A stretch of DNA of 64,000 bases from Desulfarculales bacterium UBA696 (GCA_002298995.1 DBMO01000001.1:5791-69790); one strand, 5' to 3'. Positions 34,453 to 43,710 are shown, counted from the stretch's first letter. Made by a program: numbers and translations. Notes: generated by a model not told the origin, from the sequence alone.

Positions 34453-35568
34453 ATGGAGGCAATAGCTCTTATTCCAGGGACGAAAAAGATCCGGCTGGTT
34501 GACCGCCCGGAACCGGTTATTACCGCCGACGATGAAATAAAGATTCGCATCATCAGGGTTGGAATCTGTGGAACGGACAGGGAAGAGATATCCGGGGGGC
34601 GGGCGATGGCCCCCGAAGGCTACAAAGACCTGGTGATCGGGCACGAGATGTTCGGACAGGTTATCGCGACGGGAAAGAACACGACCCGGGTAAAATCCGG
34701 AGATTTTGCCGTCCTTACAGTACGGCGAGGGTGCGGGAAGTGCCTGCCGTGCCATATGAACCGCTCCGATATGTGCGAAACCGGGGAATACAAGGAACGG
34801 GGCATTTGGGGGCTGGACGGCTATCAGGCGGAATTCGTGGTCGATCACGAACTGTATGCGGTAAAGGTGCCGGAAGAAATCGAGCCGACCGGCGTGCTGA
34901 TAGAGCCTCTGTCAATCTCGGAAAAGGCAATCCACGAGGCGCTTGGATTGCAGTTCGCCAGGGTTCCCGGAGCAATGGCGACTCCTCTATGGCTTAACGG
35001 CAGGCGATGCCTGGTAGCAGGCCTCGGGCCTGTGGGGCTGCTTGCCGCAATGGCCCTCGTCTTAAGGGGCGCTGAAGTTTACGGTTTGGATATTGTGGAT
35101 GCCAATTCGGTGCGTCCTAGGTGGCTGACCGCGATTGGAGGCCGGTATATAGACGGCAGACAGGTCCCGGCAGCGCGGCTTGGAAGCGAGGTGGGCAGCT
35201 TTGACCTGATACTTGAAGCAGCCGGCGCTCCGGACCTCGATTTCAATCTCCTGGAAGCACTCAACAGGAGCGGGATTTACATGGTGACGGGAATACCCGG
35301 ACGGGAAAGCCCAATTAAAATTCCAGGGGCGGCTCTAATAAAGCAACTCGTGCTGAGTAATCAACTGATGGCAGGGAGTGTGAATGCATCGCTAGACCAT
35401 TTTCAGATGGCCGTAAACGACCTGCTCACAGCCAATCTCAGCTGGCCGGGCCATGTCGAAAAGCTCATCACACACCGCTATCCATTTAAGGTTTTCCTTA
35501 CCGCTTTTGCCGGTCACCCGGTAAACGAGATCAAGACAACAACCGAATGGTGGGGCGGCATGGAATAA
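34453..35568 (+). CDS. Zinc-dependent medium-chain dehydrogenase, glucose dehydrogenase-like
   Basis: MDR-superfamily oxidoreductase of 371 residues. The catalytic zinc ligands C39 and H64-E65 and the structural zinc cysteines C94, C97, C100 and C108 are visible. The NAD(P) site is LVAGLGPVGLLAAM, and the C-terminal pattern resembles archaeal-type glucose 1-dehydrogenase (NQLMAGSVNASLDHFQMAVNDL). It would oxidise glucose or a similar aldose. The convergent neighbour is a GH15 enzyme that may release glucose, so the two could cooperate although they are on opposite strands, 17 bases apart. Confidence 0.85.
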   Translation: MEAIALIPGTKKIRLVDRPEPVITADDEIKIRIIRVGICGTDREEISGGRAMAPEGYKDLVIGHEMFGQVIATGKNTTRVKSGDFAVLTVRRGCGKCLPCHMNRSDMCETGEYKERGIWGLDGYQAEFVVDHELYAVKVPEEIEPTGVLIEPLSISEKAIHEALGLQFARVPGAMATPLWLNGRRCLVAGLGPVGLLAAMALVLRGAEVYGLDIVDANSVRPRWLTAIGGRYIDGRQVPAARLGSEVGSFDLILEAAGAPDLDFNLLEALNRSGIYMVTGIPGRESPIKIPGAALIKQLVLSNQLMAGSVNASLDHFQMAVNDLLTANLSWPGHVEKLITHRYPFKVFLTAFAGHPVNEIKTTTEWWGGME

Positions 35569-35585
35569 GACCCGTATGGCCGCGT

Positions 35586-37451
35586 TTATTCCGCTTCAGT
35601 CCCCTTTTTCCCAGAGCCGATGAGTTCGGGGCCGGGCACTTCTTTTTCCTGGGCCTTACCAAGGTATAGCGCGGCATTAACGAGGCCCAGATGGCTGAAT
35701 GCCTGCGGGAAATTCCCGATCTGATGTCCCGTTCGCGGGTCGATTTCCTCCGAGAAAAGCCCCAGCGGACTCCTGTAGCGCAGGATTCGCATAAATTCGT
35801 CCTGGGCCTCATCAAGCAGGCCTACCAGGGAAAGTGCCTGGACCAGCCAGAAAGAGCAGATCACGAAAACGCCTTCTTCGCCCGGCAAACCATCATCGCC
35901 TGTGTATCTGCGAAGCAGCCCCCCTTGGTTTAGCCCCTTCATTATGGCATCAATCGTTCCGAGCACTCGGGGATCATTGGCCGGCAAAAAACCCAGTCTG
36001 GGGATCAAAAGACTTGTGGCATCGAGTGCTTCGTAATCGAATGCCTGCACGAAGCTGTTCAGCTTTTTGTTGAAGCCCCTTTCGAGTATAGCCTTTTTGA
36101 TCCGGCTGCGATTGCTGGTCCAGCGCTCCAAAGGCGCATCGAGCTTGTATTCGTTGGCAAGCTTTATTGCCCGGTCAAGCCCCACCCAACACATCAGTTT
36201 CGAGTGGGTAAATTGCCGACGCACAAACCTGACCTCCCAGATCCCGGAGTCTTCGTTTTGCCATGAGAGGCAGATATGATTGGCCAATCCGCTTATGAGG
36301 GGCCAAAATCTTGGCGCCAGCCGTTCCGAATACCTTTTAGCAAAAAAGAATGTGCTGATTACTTCGCCGTAAATATCCAACTGGTCTTGAACGGCCGCGG
36401 CGTTTCCGACTCTCACCGGCTTCGAGTGCAAATAGCCTGAAAGATGTGAGAGTTCTTCTTCCGGGGGGACATCCCGGCCGTCGAACCGGTAGGTTACTTT
36501 GATGTTGCCCGGGTCTTTTGCCTCGGATTTAACAACGCATATCTTGTTCAGCCACTCGAAATAGCTTATTGCCTCATCTCTGTAGCCTAATTGCTCTAAT
36601 GCCTGTACGGTAAAGGATGAATCTCGGATCCAGGAATATCTGTAGTCCCAATTCCGGATACCCCCGATCCATTCGGGAATCGACGTTGTAGGCGCTGCAA
36701 TCACCGCCCCGGTTTTTCTGTTCGTAAGCAGTTTCAAAAGCAGGGCGGAACGGGCTACCATGTCTTTCCAGGGCCCCTGGAAAAGCGGCCTCGATATAGC
36801 GGAGCCGTGAAGCCAGTCTACCCAGAAACGGCACGTCCGGTCCAGAAGCTCGTCCGGCGGAATCGAATCGAGAACTTTAGGATCGCCGTATCCGAGGACG
36901 AACCACAGCGCATCGCCATCTTTCATATCAAACGAAGAAAGCATTGCGCCGCTTTCAGCCCTAACAGGCACCGCACTTTTAAGAAAAAGCTCCTGGTCTT
37001 GCCACCTGGCTGCAATGGTTTTTCCACTTACGGTGCGTCGGCCGGGATCGCGCCCGTAGTCGAATTTAGGGTCAAATTCGACCTCAATGCGAATTTTCCC
37101 CCTTGTGCAGACCAGTTTCCTCATTATTGCACGATGCGAATCCTGGTCGGTGTCGGATACCGGCATGAAATCGGTTAGAATTGCGCTCCCGTCAGCGGCG
37201 TCAAACGTAGTGGTGAGAACGTTGGTGCTCCCGATATAGGCCTGGTGGGAATCGTAGCGCCCACTCGGGCAGATCCTGAAAAAGCCCCCTATGTCGAGAT
37301 CGAGAATGGCTGCGAACACGCTCGGAGAATCGATATCCGGCAAACAGCACCAGTCAATCGAGCCATCATTTCCGATCAGCGCGCAAGTCTCCAGATTGCC
37401 GATTATTCCGTAGTCTTCGAGTTTTTTGAACGCAAGCTTCTTGGGCTTCAT
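35586..37451 (-). CDS. Glycoside hydrolase family 15 (glucoamylase/trehalase-like)
   Basis: A 621-residue GH15 enzyme of the short prokaryotic type, without signal peptide. The N-terminus (LEDYGIIGNLETCALIGNDGSIDWCCLP) and the catalytic (alpha/alpha)6 barrel with RNWDYRYSWIRDSSFTVQAL and LPGEEGVFVICSFWLVQAL, which holds a catalytic Glu, are typical. These cytoplasmic forms hydrolyse trehalose or alpha-glucan ends. Release of glucose would feed the neighbouring dehydrogenase. Alternatively it is a trehalase used in osmotic stress. Confidence 0.93.
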   Translation of the reverse strand: MKPKKLAFKKLEDYGIIGNLETCALIGNDGSIDWCCLPDIDSPSVFAAILDLDIGGFFRICPSGRYDSHQAYIGSTNVLTTTFDAADGSAILTDFMPVSDTDQDSHRAIMRKLVCTRGKIRIEVEFDPKFDYGRDPGRRTVSGKTIAARWQDQELFLKSAVPVRAESGAMLSSFDMKDGDALWFVLGYGDPKVLDSIPPDELLDRTCRFWVDWLHGSAISRPLFQGPWKDMVARSALLLKLLTNRKTGAVIAAPTTSIPEWIGGIRNWDYRYSWIRDSSFTVQALEQLGYRDEAISYFEWLNKICVVKSEAKDPGNIKVTYRFDGRDVPPEEELSHLSGYLHSKPVRVGNAAAVQDQLDIYGEVISTFFFAKRYSERLAPRFWPLISGLANHICLSWQNEDSGIWEVRFVRRQFTHSKLMCWVGLDRAIKLANEYKLDAPLERWTSNRSRIKKAILERGFNKKLNSFVQAFDYEALDATSLLIPRLGFLPANDPRVLGTIDAIMKGLNQGGLLRRYTGDDGLPGEEGVFVICSFWLVQALSLVGLLDEAQDEFMRILRYRSPLGLFSEEIDPRTGHQIGNFPQAFSHLGLVNAALYLGKAQEKEVPGPELIGSGKKGTEAE

Positions 37452-37568
37452 TTTCTTGTGGTGTAATTGGGTGAAGGCCTATATTTCACTGTCTCACGAT
37501 AGGTCAGTGCGAAAAGTAATACAGCGCGCTCTAAATATCAGCCGCGGGGCCCATATTGTTTTAAATTC

Positions 37569-39467
37569 ATGCCCGGAATCAGCCCTGACAATGGCCTAAT
37601 TGGGGGTAAAGGAGGACTTCTGGACGATTTCACCGGAATAGAGACGACGGGAAAATCGCCTCCCGAGATAGAGCTGGAGTGGTTCGAGAAGGTTTACCGC
37701 GGCGGCATGCCTCAGCTTACCGCCAGGGCCATAATTATGGGCTCATTGCTCGGGGCGGTAATGAGCCTTTCCAATCTTTTCGTCGGTCTCAAGACGGGCT
37801 GGGGTCTCGGGATCGCGATTACCGCGTGCATCCTCTCGTTTACCATCGGCGCGGCCCTGAAGAGAATCGGCATCCTGAGGTCGAATCTTTCCATCCTTGA
37901 AAACAACTGCATGCAGTCCACAGCGAGTTCCGCAGGCTATTCGACCGGGAGCACGATAGTAGGAGCCGTATCAGCCCTGCTCCTGATCCAGGGATATCAT
38001 CTGCCTTTCTGGACTCTGATGATCTGGACGCTGCTGCTTGCGATGCTCGGAGTTTTCATGGCCATCCCAATGAAGCGGCAGATGGTAAATATCGAGCAGC
38101 TGCCATTTCCGAGCGGCCTGGCGGCGGCTGAGACCCTGCGCTCGCTCTACGCGAAGGGAGAGGCGGCGGCGCGAAAGGCTAAGAGCCTCGGATTTGCAGC
38201 CGGTCTGGGCGGACTGGTCGCTTTTTTGCGCGAAAACCAGCTTGCCTGGTGGCCATCCTTTTTGAAAATCCCAGAGATGGTCTATTTTCCCGGTTCGCTA
38301 GCCGGCCGGCAAATGGCTTCTTGGACTATATCTTTCGAGATGAGCGCCATCATGATAGCCGCCGGGGCGATAATCGGCATGAGGGTAGCCTGTAGCATGC
38401 TCGCCGGAGGCGTGCTCAACTATTTTCTGCTTGCGCCCTACATCTACGAGCAGGGCATAATCCGCGACCTTGGCTACAAGAATATCGTCGCATGGAGCCT
38501 GTGGGGAGGGACAGCGCTTATGGTAAGCTCTGGGCTTCTCACCTTCGCTTTCCAGTGGAAGACCGTCTGGCGGGCGATTTCCGGAACCGGACGGATGCTG
38601 AGAAGATCCGGCGCGGGCACGACGGACCCGAAACAGGGACGAATGGATGAAATAGAAGTCCCCGGAAGCTGGTTTTTGTCCGGAGTTTTACTATCCGGGA
38701 CCGCAATCGTCGTTGTCCAGGCAGTCAGCTTTTCAATCGACTGGTGGATGGGCGCCCTGGCCGTCTTAATGACCTTCTTCCTGTCGGTGGTTGCATGCCG
38801 CGCGACAGGTGAAACGGACATAACACCCATCGGAGCGATGGGAAAAATAACGCAGCTCACCTACGGGATGATCGCCCCGTCGAATATCACCGCCAACCTC
38901 ATGACCGCCGGAGTTACTGCAGGCGCCGCGGCATCTTCCGCGGATCTTTTGACCGATCTCAAATCCGGGTACCTCCTTGGCGCAAATCCGCGAAAGCAGT
39001 TCATTGCCCAGTTTCTCGGAGTTTTTGCAGGCGCGGCGGTAGTCGTGCCCTCATTCTACCTGCTCGTGCCGACCCCTGACGTACTCGGTGGCGACAGATT
39101 TCCCGCGCCCAGCGCACAGGTATGGAAAGGGGTAGCCGAACTCCTTGCAAACGGCATCGAGAGCCTGCACCCATCCGCCCAACTGGCGCTCGCAATCGGG
39201 GCCGCCTCCGGAGCAATCCTTGCCATTCTCGACCGGTCCGCGCCGGTCCGCCTGCGGCCTTTCCTGCCCTCCGCGATGGGATTTGGCCTGGCCTTTGTCG
39301 TGCCATTCTGGAATACGCTCTCGATTTTTATCGGCGCGGGCGCGGCCTTTTTGATTCGAAAGACCCCGGCAGCTCCCTACACCATCCCGGTCGCATCCGG
39401 AATAATCGCCGGAGAGAGCTTGATAGGCGTGCTCATCGCCCTTTTTTCCGCAATGGGAATGCGGTGA
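37569..39467 (+). CDS. OPT-family oligopeptide transporter
   Basis: Integral membrane transporter of the OPT superfamily, 632 residues with roughly 14 hydrophobic segments. It shows the hallmark PQLTARAIIMGSLLGAVMSLSN start of the domain (split at the helix boundary), PSGLAAAETLRSLYAKGE, and ITPIGAMGKITQLTYGM. A charged N-terminal tail of about 40 residues precedes the first helix. OPT proteins move di/tri/tetrapeptides or metal chelates with protons; the substrate is not deducible. It stands alone between GH15 and the PAS gene. The C-terminus is well formed with no truncation. Confidence 0.92.
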   Translation: MPGISPDNGLIGGKGGLLDDFTGIETTGKSPPEIELEWFEKVYRGGMPQLTARAIIMGSLLGAVMSLSNLFVGLKTGWGLGIAITACILSFTIGAALKRIGILRSNLSILENNCMQSTASSAGYSTGSTIVGAVSALLLIQGYHLPFWTLMIWTLLLAMLGVFMAIPMKRQMVNIEQLPFPSGLAAAETLRSLYAKGEAAARKAKSLGFAAGLGGLVAFLRENQLAWWPSFLKIPEMVYFPGSLAGRQMASWTISFEMSAIMIAAGAIIGMRVACSMLAGGVLNYFLLAPYIYEQGIIRDLGYKNIVAWSLWGGTALMVSSGLLTFAFQWKTVWRAISGTGRMLRRSGAGTTDPKQGRMDEIEVPGSWFLSGVLLSGTAIVVVQAVSFSIDWWMGALAVLMTFFLSVVACRATGETDITPIGAMGKITQLTYGMIAPSNITANLMTAGVTAGAAASSADLLTDLKSGYLLGANPRKQFIAQFLGVFAGAAVVVPSFYLLVPTPDVLGGDRFPAPSAQVWKGVAELLANGIESLHPSAQLALAIGAASGAILAILDRSAPVRLRPFLPSAMGFGLAFVVPFWNTLSIFIGAGAAFLIRKTPAAPYTIPVASGIIAGESLIGVLIALFSAMGMR

Positions 39468-39508
39468 GAACGAGGATTCGTGAATTAAAGAATTGAGGGG
39501 TTGAGAAA

Positions 39509-39970
39509 TCACTCCGTCGTGGCAAGGTCTCCCGACCTTGACGGCGCTTCAAGCTCGGCAAGTCTTGCCTTTAGCGTCAGTTCCTTTTGCCTCTTTTCCG
39601 TGACATCTCGCATTATTGCAGCCGATCCCGCCGGTTCGCCTTCGGGATTGCGAAGCAGCGCTATGCTGAATTCCACCGAGATTCGGCTTCCGCTCTTGTG
39701 GATCGCCGGGACCGCCAGCAGCTTCTCTGCATAAGCGGTATGGCCTGTTTCCATAACCTTGCGGTATCCATCCCAGTGAACCCGGCGGTTCTTTTCAGGG
39801 ATTATCAGGTCGAGCGAGTTGCCCACGGCTTCCTTCGCGGTGTATCCGAACATCCGCTCGGCTCCGGAATTCCAAACCCTGATAATTCCATCCCTGTCAG
39901 CGAAAACGACTGCATCCGGGGTCTTCTCGATAATTTGTCTGCAAATCGAGCCAAAATCCAGGTCCGACAT
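39509..39970 (-). CDS. PAS-domain sensor protein
   Basis: A single-PAS protein of 153 residues without an output domain. The domain covers residues 10-130: PDAVVFADRDGIIRVWNSGAERMFGYTAKEAVG, then GSRISVEFSIALL and the PAC-like AAIMRDVTEKRQKE. A short coiled segment (LTLKARLAELEA) follows. The last dozen residues (PSRSGDLATTE) are encoded by a dispersed palindrome (39523-39540), so the natural C-terminus may have been altered by the repeat. Such small PAS proteins sense redox or ligand, usually acting on a partner. It lies 26 bases downstream of a membrane protein gene on the same strand. Confidence 0.85.
   Translation of the reverse strand: MSDLDFGSICRQIIEKTPDAVVFADRDGIIRVWNSGAERMFGYTAKEAVGNSLDLIIPEKNRRVHWDGYRKVMETGHTAYAEKLLAVPAIHKSGSRISVEFSIALLRNPEGEPAGSAAIMRDVTEKRQKELTLKARLAELEAPSRSGDLATTE
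39523..39540. repeat. CAAGGTC/GACCTTG palindrome at the PAS gene's 3' end
   Basis: CAAGGTC-TCCC-GACCTTG, a 7-bp stem with outer CCGTC/GACGG pairing. It is translated as part of the PAS protein's C-terminus and also follows the OPT gene. It may terminate the OPT message. It resembles dispersed GGCAAGGTCTCCC repeats known in deltaproteobacterial genomes. Confidence 0.55.
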
Positions 39971-39996
39971 AATGAATCCTGTCTTCTTCGCAAACT

Positions 39997-40401
39997 TTAA
40001 GCGGGAGGAAAGGCAGTTTTTCTCTTAAATGCCGGGCTGATTAGCCAGCACGCAAATAGAACTACTTCGATGGCGGCGTCGAGCAGGTAGATGGGCATAA
40101 TTACCATTTGGGAGACATAGTAGGCTTCGACGGCTGCCAGGACGGCGGCCGAACCGGCCCCGAGGAGGAAGAATTCAAACGACCTTTTTCTTCGAAAACC
40201 GGCAATTAGCAGCACCGCGCCAATCACCGCCAGCAGCAGCCCAAGCGTTTTTACGAGCCACAGGTCGGTTTTTGGGCCGGTAACATTCATAAACGAGTGT
40301 ACGTCGAAAAGCGGCCACAAGGCAGTTGGGAGGTAGTATATGCCTTGAATGAGCGCAGTATTCTCAAACGGCAGCCTTTTTAAAGACCGGGAAAATCCCA
40401 T
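39997..40401 (-). CDS. Four-helix membrane protein of unknown function
   Basis: A 134-residue protein with about four hydrophobic segments, predicted at residues 15-35, 53-73, 80-100 and 105-125 (VKTLGLLLAVIGAVLLIAG, FEFFLLGAGSAAVLAAV, IMPIYLLDAAIEVVLFAC). The start at ATG 40401 has GGAAG 7 bases upstream; longer versions run into the MFS gene. The C-terminus is basic. Location between PAS and MFS genes on one strand suggests possible co-transcription, but I see no family. It resembles small DoxX- or DUF4345-like integral proteins in general form only. Confidence 0.6.
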   Translation of the reverse strand: MGFSRSLKRLPFENTALIQGIYYLPTALWPLFDVHSFMNVTGPKTDLWLVKTLGLLLAVIGAVLLIAGFRRKRSFEFFLLGAGSAAVLAAVEAYYVSQMVIMPIYLLDAAIEVVLFACWLISPAFKRKTAFPPA

Positions 40402-40460
40402 GGCCAGCTTCCAATATAATCGAAAGTGATTGATGGATTTCCAGCCGGCATTGACCGGTT

Positions 40461-41627
40461 TCAGCCGGCTCGCACCCGCACCTTTTCCCTCGAAAGATCG
40501 TAACAAAATATGGCAAGGCCGATCATCAGCACCACACCGGCGGACAGGAACAGCGTTTGGAAACCTGCCAGTTCACCGATATAGCCAAGAAGGATCGATC
40601 CCGTGAATGCCCCGGCGTCGATGCTTCCCGTATATGCGCCGGTAATTTTGCCTCTTATCGACTGGGCTTCTCCACGGATGGCCCGAGCATTGAGCGCCGG
40701 GTAGAGCAGGCCGTGTCCGCACCCGGTCAGAAAGCCGCTGGAGATCAGCAGAGCTTCTCCCTTCATGAACACCATCGCGAACAGCCCCGCGGCCATGATG
40801 AAAAGGCCCAGCGGGATAATTCTCTCCTCTCCCGTTCTATCCACGATGGTGCCGCCAAATACCCGTGTCAAGATGGCTGCCGCGGAATAGGCTATGTAGT
40901 AGAACGAAATGAAAGCAATCCGCCGCTCGCTTGCGAAGGGCGCAACGAATCCGTTTACCGCGGCCAGCCCGATCCCGAAAAGAAGAGCAATAATTGCGAC
41001 CATCAGCACGTGTTTTTTCTGGAGGACCAGGAAGAAGGAAGAATCTGTGCTCCTGAATACGTGCACGTAGGTCTCTTTTAGCCAGAATTGTATGACCAGG
41101 CCGATGCATGCCATTGCCGATGCGGTAACAAAAAGAAGATCGAAGCCCGACCTGCGTATCACGAATTCGGCCAAAACCGGACCGGCAGCCGACCCGACCA
41201 GCCCCGAAACCCCGAACATCCCAAGACCCTCGTTTAGCCTCTCCTTCGGGATCACGTCCGCCATGTATGTGAAAGCCGCCGTTATGCATATCGCAAAGCC
41301 GACGCCGTGAATTACTCGCACCAGTATCAGCGGAACATAGAAACTGTAGAGATTCCCCTTGAAGAAAAGATAGGTCAGGGGAAGCACGGCCATAATCAGT
41401 GAGCCGAGGGCGTAGCTTTTCTTACGGCCGACCCGGTCTATCATATCGGAGATCCAGGGCCGGCACAAAACGGAGGCGAGCGAGAACGCCCCCATGGCAA
41501 TCCCTATGTCGACCTGATCTCCGCCGTGGCCAGTAATGAAAAGTGGGAACAGAAAGAATGTCCCGAAGCTGGAAAGACACGCGAGATTGGCTACTGCCAG
41601 TGCGAAAAAAGTCGGAGAATAAAGCAT
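40461..41627 (-). CDS. MFS transporter
   Basis: Major facilitator with 388 residues and about 12 hydrophobic segments. The inter-helix 2-3 motif reads DMIDRVGRKKSYALGSLIMA, a good match to the MFS signature GxxxDRxGRR. An analogous motif is in TIVDRTGEERIIPLG. No substrate can be assigned; the pattern fits drug/sugar efflux types. It begins close to the divergently oriented methyltransferase gene. Confidence 0.9.
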   Translation of the reverse strand: MLYSPTFFALAVANLACLSSFGTFFLFPLFITGHGGDQVDIGIAMGAFSLASVLCRPWISDMIDRVGRKKSYALGSLIMAVLPLTYLFFKGNLYSFYVPLILVRVIHGVGFAICITAAFTYMADVIPKERLNEGLGMFGVSGLVGSAAGPVLAEFVIRRSGFDLLFVTASAMACIGLVIQFWLKETYVHVFRSTDSSFFLVLQKKHVLMVAIIALLFGIGLAAVNGFVAPFASERRIAFISFYYIAYSAAAILTRVFGGTIVDRTGEERIIPLGLFIMAAGLFAMVFMKGEALLISSGFLTGCGHGLLYPALNARAIRGEAQSIRGKITGAYTGSIDAGAFTGSILLGYIGELAGFQTLFLSAGVVLMIGLAIFCYDLSREKVRVRAG

Positions 41628-41734
41628 CTGTGAAACGAAAATTGCCTCCTGAACTTCAACTCGAAAGAATCGGACTTATAAATGATATGACCTGATTCCA
41701 GGTTTGGTTGCCGCAAAACGGGGGTAATATTATC

Positions 41735-42469
41735 ATGAGACCTGATCTTTTCCAGAACGATTCCCCTGCCGGTGCAGATTTCTACGCCCGGGTAGCTCCG
41801 ATATACGATCCTCTGGTCGGACCGTTTCTGAGGCCGGTGCGGCGGGCGGTAAATGCAATAGCCCGCAACTGCGCGTGCGGAAGCATACTGGATATCGGGT
41901 GCGGGACCGGCGAACAGGCCCAGATGCTTGCAAACTCGGAAAGAAAAGTGGTCGGAATCGACCTCTCGCCATCGATGCTCGCCAAAGCATACGAGAGACT
42001 CGAGAAATCCCGTTCGCGGCAGGCCCCACGATTTGAATCGGAACCACCTAATGTGGGGCAGGCTTTGCAGCCTGCCGGCTCCGGACTTTCCTTCATCCTG
42101 GGGAGCGGGGAAAACCTGCCCTTCCCTTCAGCTTCCTTTGACTGCGCTCTGATCAGTCTGGCGCTCCACGAAATGGACTACACCTCCGCGCTCCAGGTAA
42201 CCGATGAAGCCGTGAGGGTACTTGTTCCAAAGGGCAAACTGATCATCTTCGACTATTTTGAACCCTATGATCTTAAATCGCAAATCAGCCTCGCCCTGCT
42301 CCATGTGATCGAAAGATTCGCCGGCAAAACCCACTTCATGAATTTCAGGTATTTCGTGAAAGATGGTGGCCTTGACGGATTTTTAGGAAATTTTCCGCTC
42401 AGGCTCATCTACAGCCGGCCTTTTTTCGGCGGTGCGATCAGGCTTGTGGTTTGCGAGAGGCAGCTTTAG
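41735..42469 (+). CDS. SAM-dependent methyltransferase with an in-frame repeat insertion
   Basis: Class I methyltransferase of 244 residues. Motif I is ILDIGCGTGEQAQML (near residue 48-62), followed by VVGIDLSPSML (motif II) and ALHEMDYTSALQ. The segment EPPNVGQALQPAGSG between motifs II and III is encoded by the dispersed GGCAGGCT/AGCCTGCC palindrome and keeps the frame, lengthening a loop. The start at ATG 41735 has GGGGGTAA 8 bases upstream. The UbiE/quinone-like group is the closest in appearance but the substrate is unknown. Confidence 0.85.
   Translation: MRPDLFQNDSPAGADFYARVAPIYDPLVGPFLRPVRRAVNAIARNCACGSILDIGCGTGEQAQMLANSERKVVGIDLSPSMLAKAYERLEKSRSRQAPRFESEPPNVGQALQPAGSGLSFILGSGENLPFPSASFDCALISLALHEMDYTSALQVTDEAVRVLVPKGKLIIFDYFEPYDLKSQISLALLHVIERFAGKTHFMNFRYFVKDGGLDGFLGNFPLRLIYSRPFFGGAIRLVVCERQL
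42057..42076. repeat. Dispersed GGCAGGCT/AGCCTGCC palindrome inside a gene
   Basis: GGCAGGCT-TTGC-AGCCTGCC, identical in both arms to the intergenic copy at 22017-22036. It is translated as GQALQPA without breaking the methyltransferase. The flanking GTGGGG matches the start of the copy near 2203. Confidence 0.8.
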
Positions 42470-42488
42470 ACCCGGTTTATCCCAGACA

Positions 42489-43289
42489 TCAAGCGCTCTC
42501 TGTGTGGCCGGGGTGAGGTTTGCATTCACATGGACCGCAAAGGCAATCCTTACCGGGCTTGCCTCCGGGTGTGATAAGCGCCTTTATCGGGAGGTGGTCC
42601 GACGCCGCGCGGCTTAGGCGCGTGCGGTGGGTCTTTATTTCGACCAGGGCATCAAGGGGGCGGATCCAAATCCTGTCAAGCGGCAGGATAGGCATTACAG
42701 AGGGAAAAGTGCGGCGCGCGGGTGGTTTTCCAAAAAAACCGTTAATCCAGCAAAGCGGCTTGCGCAGCGGAATCCATTCATTAAAGTCCCCGAGCATGAT
42801 CTCCATGCGGTCGTTTTCGGCGCAGAAAATTTCGAGCAGGCGCTTGATCTGCCGCCGTCTTTCCAGGATGCCAAGCCCAAGGTGTGCCACGATGATCCGA
42901 ATAGTCTCTCCATGAACCAGCAGATCCACATCGAGCGCCCCTCGCGGCTCCCTGCTCGCAACGCTGAGGTCGATTCGCCGCACGTCCTTCACCGCGAGGG
43001 ATGTGAGCAGGGCATTTCCGTAATGCCCGTTGCCGTTTCGCCTAGTCGGGCCGTGTACAACATCGAGCGAGGTAGTCTTGGTGAGGGCTTCGAGCTGATT
43101 GCCCGACCGGTAGAAATGCGAGTCGAGTTCTTGCATTCCGACGACCTGCGCCTTGCATTCATTTAGGACCCGGCCTACCCGCTCGGGGTCGAACTTGCCG
43201 TCGGTGCCCACGAATCGATGAACATTATAGCTTACCACCGAAAATGGCTCTGGGGAATCTTGCCGGGAAAGGGGGGTTTTGGGTTCCAC
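42489..43289 (-). CDS. Endonuclease/exonuclease/phosphatase family hydrolase
   Basis: A 266-residue protein of the DNase I-like EEP fold. Motifs are VVSYNVHRF (Asn), GMQELD (catalytic Glu), IIVAHLGL (His), LGDFNEW (Asp/Asn) and RAASDHLPIKA (catalytic Asp-His), all in order. There is no signal peptide. Substrates could be nucleic acid, phospholipid or phosphoinositide-like compounds. The GTG start at 43289 is not well supported; the first motif appears 17 residues later. It is convergent with the methyltransferase gene, 20 bases away. Confidence 0.9.
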   Translation of the reverse strand: MEPKTPLSRQDSPEPFSVVSYNVHRFVGTDGKFDPERVGRVLNECKAQVVGMQELDSHFYRSGNQLEALTKTTSLDVVHGPTRRNGNGHYGNALLTSLAVKDVRRIDLSVASREPRGALDVDLLVHGETIRIIVAHLGLGILERRRQIKRLLEIFCAENDRMEIMLGDFNEWIPLRKPLCWINGFFGKPPARRTFPSVMPILPLDRIWIRPLDALVEIKTHRTRLSRAASDHLPIKALITPGGKPGKDCLCGPCECKPHPGHTESA

Positions 43290-43710
43290 TGGTGATCTTT
43301 GAATCCTTTGCGCGCACTCGATCAGTCATTATCTCTTAATCAATAATCATTATACATAACTCTTTTTCCGCCTCCATTCAAATAAATCCAGCATGACGGG
43401 AAGCGGTTTTTGTCCATGGACGATCAGGTTGACCGTGGAGGTGAAGTTCCTCCACCATGGCGTGGCCAGGAGGGGTTGTTGCCCAAAAGCGGAATCGAAA
43501 AGAACCCGCGGGAATTGAAGGGTGAACCCGTCATAACCTGCCGGCTGAGTCACAATCAGAAACTTGGGGAAACGGATTTGTAGGTGGGGTTGAGCGTTGA
43601 AGCAGCCCTGTCTGAAGGTGGGTTTCCAAAAGTGAAACCCACTCTGCAACCCGTGAGGTTCGATCATCCTTTGGCCGGGGGTTAGGAAACAATCCTTTTG
43701 CTCTTGCGCG
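43290..43710. other. Repeat-bearing intergenic region before fliW
   Basis: 420 bases without a convincing gene. GTGGGTTTC (43618-43626) and GAAACCCAC (43634-43642) form a 9-bp hairpin, and GGAGG-TGAAGTT-CCTCC near 43437-43453 forms another. The reverse-strand open frame spanning it (43350-43745) overlaps fliW and has repeat-like composition, so I reject it. The hairpins may end the fliW message. Confidence 0.5.
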
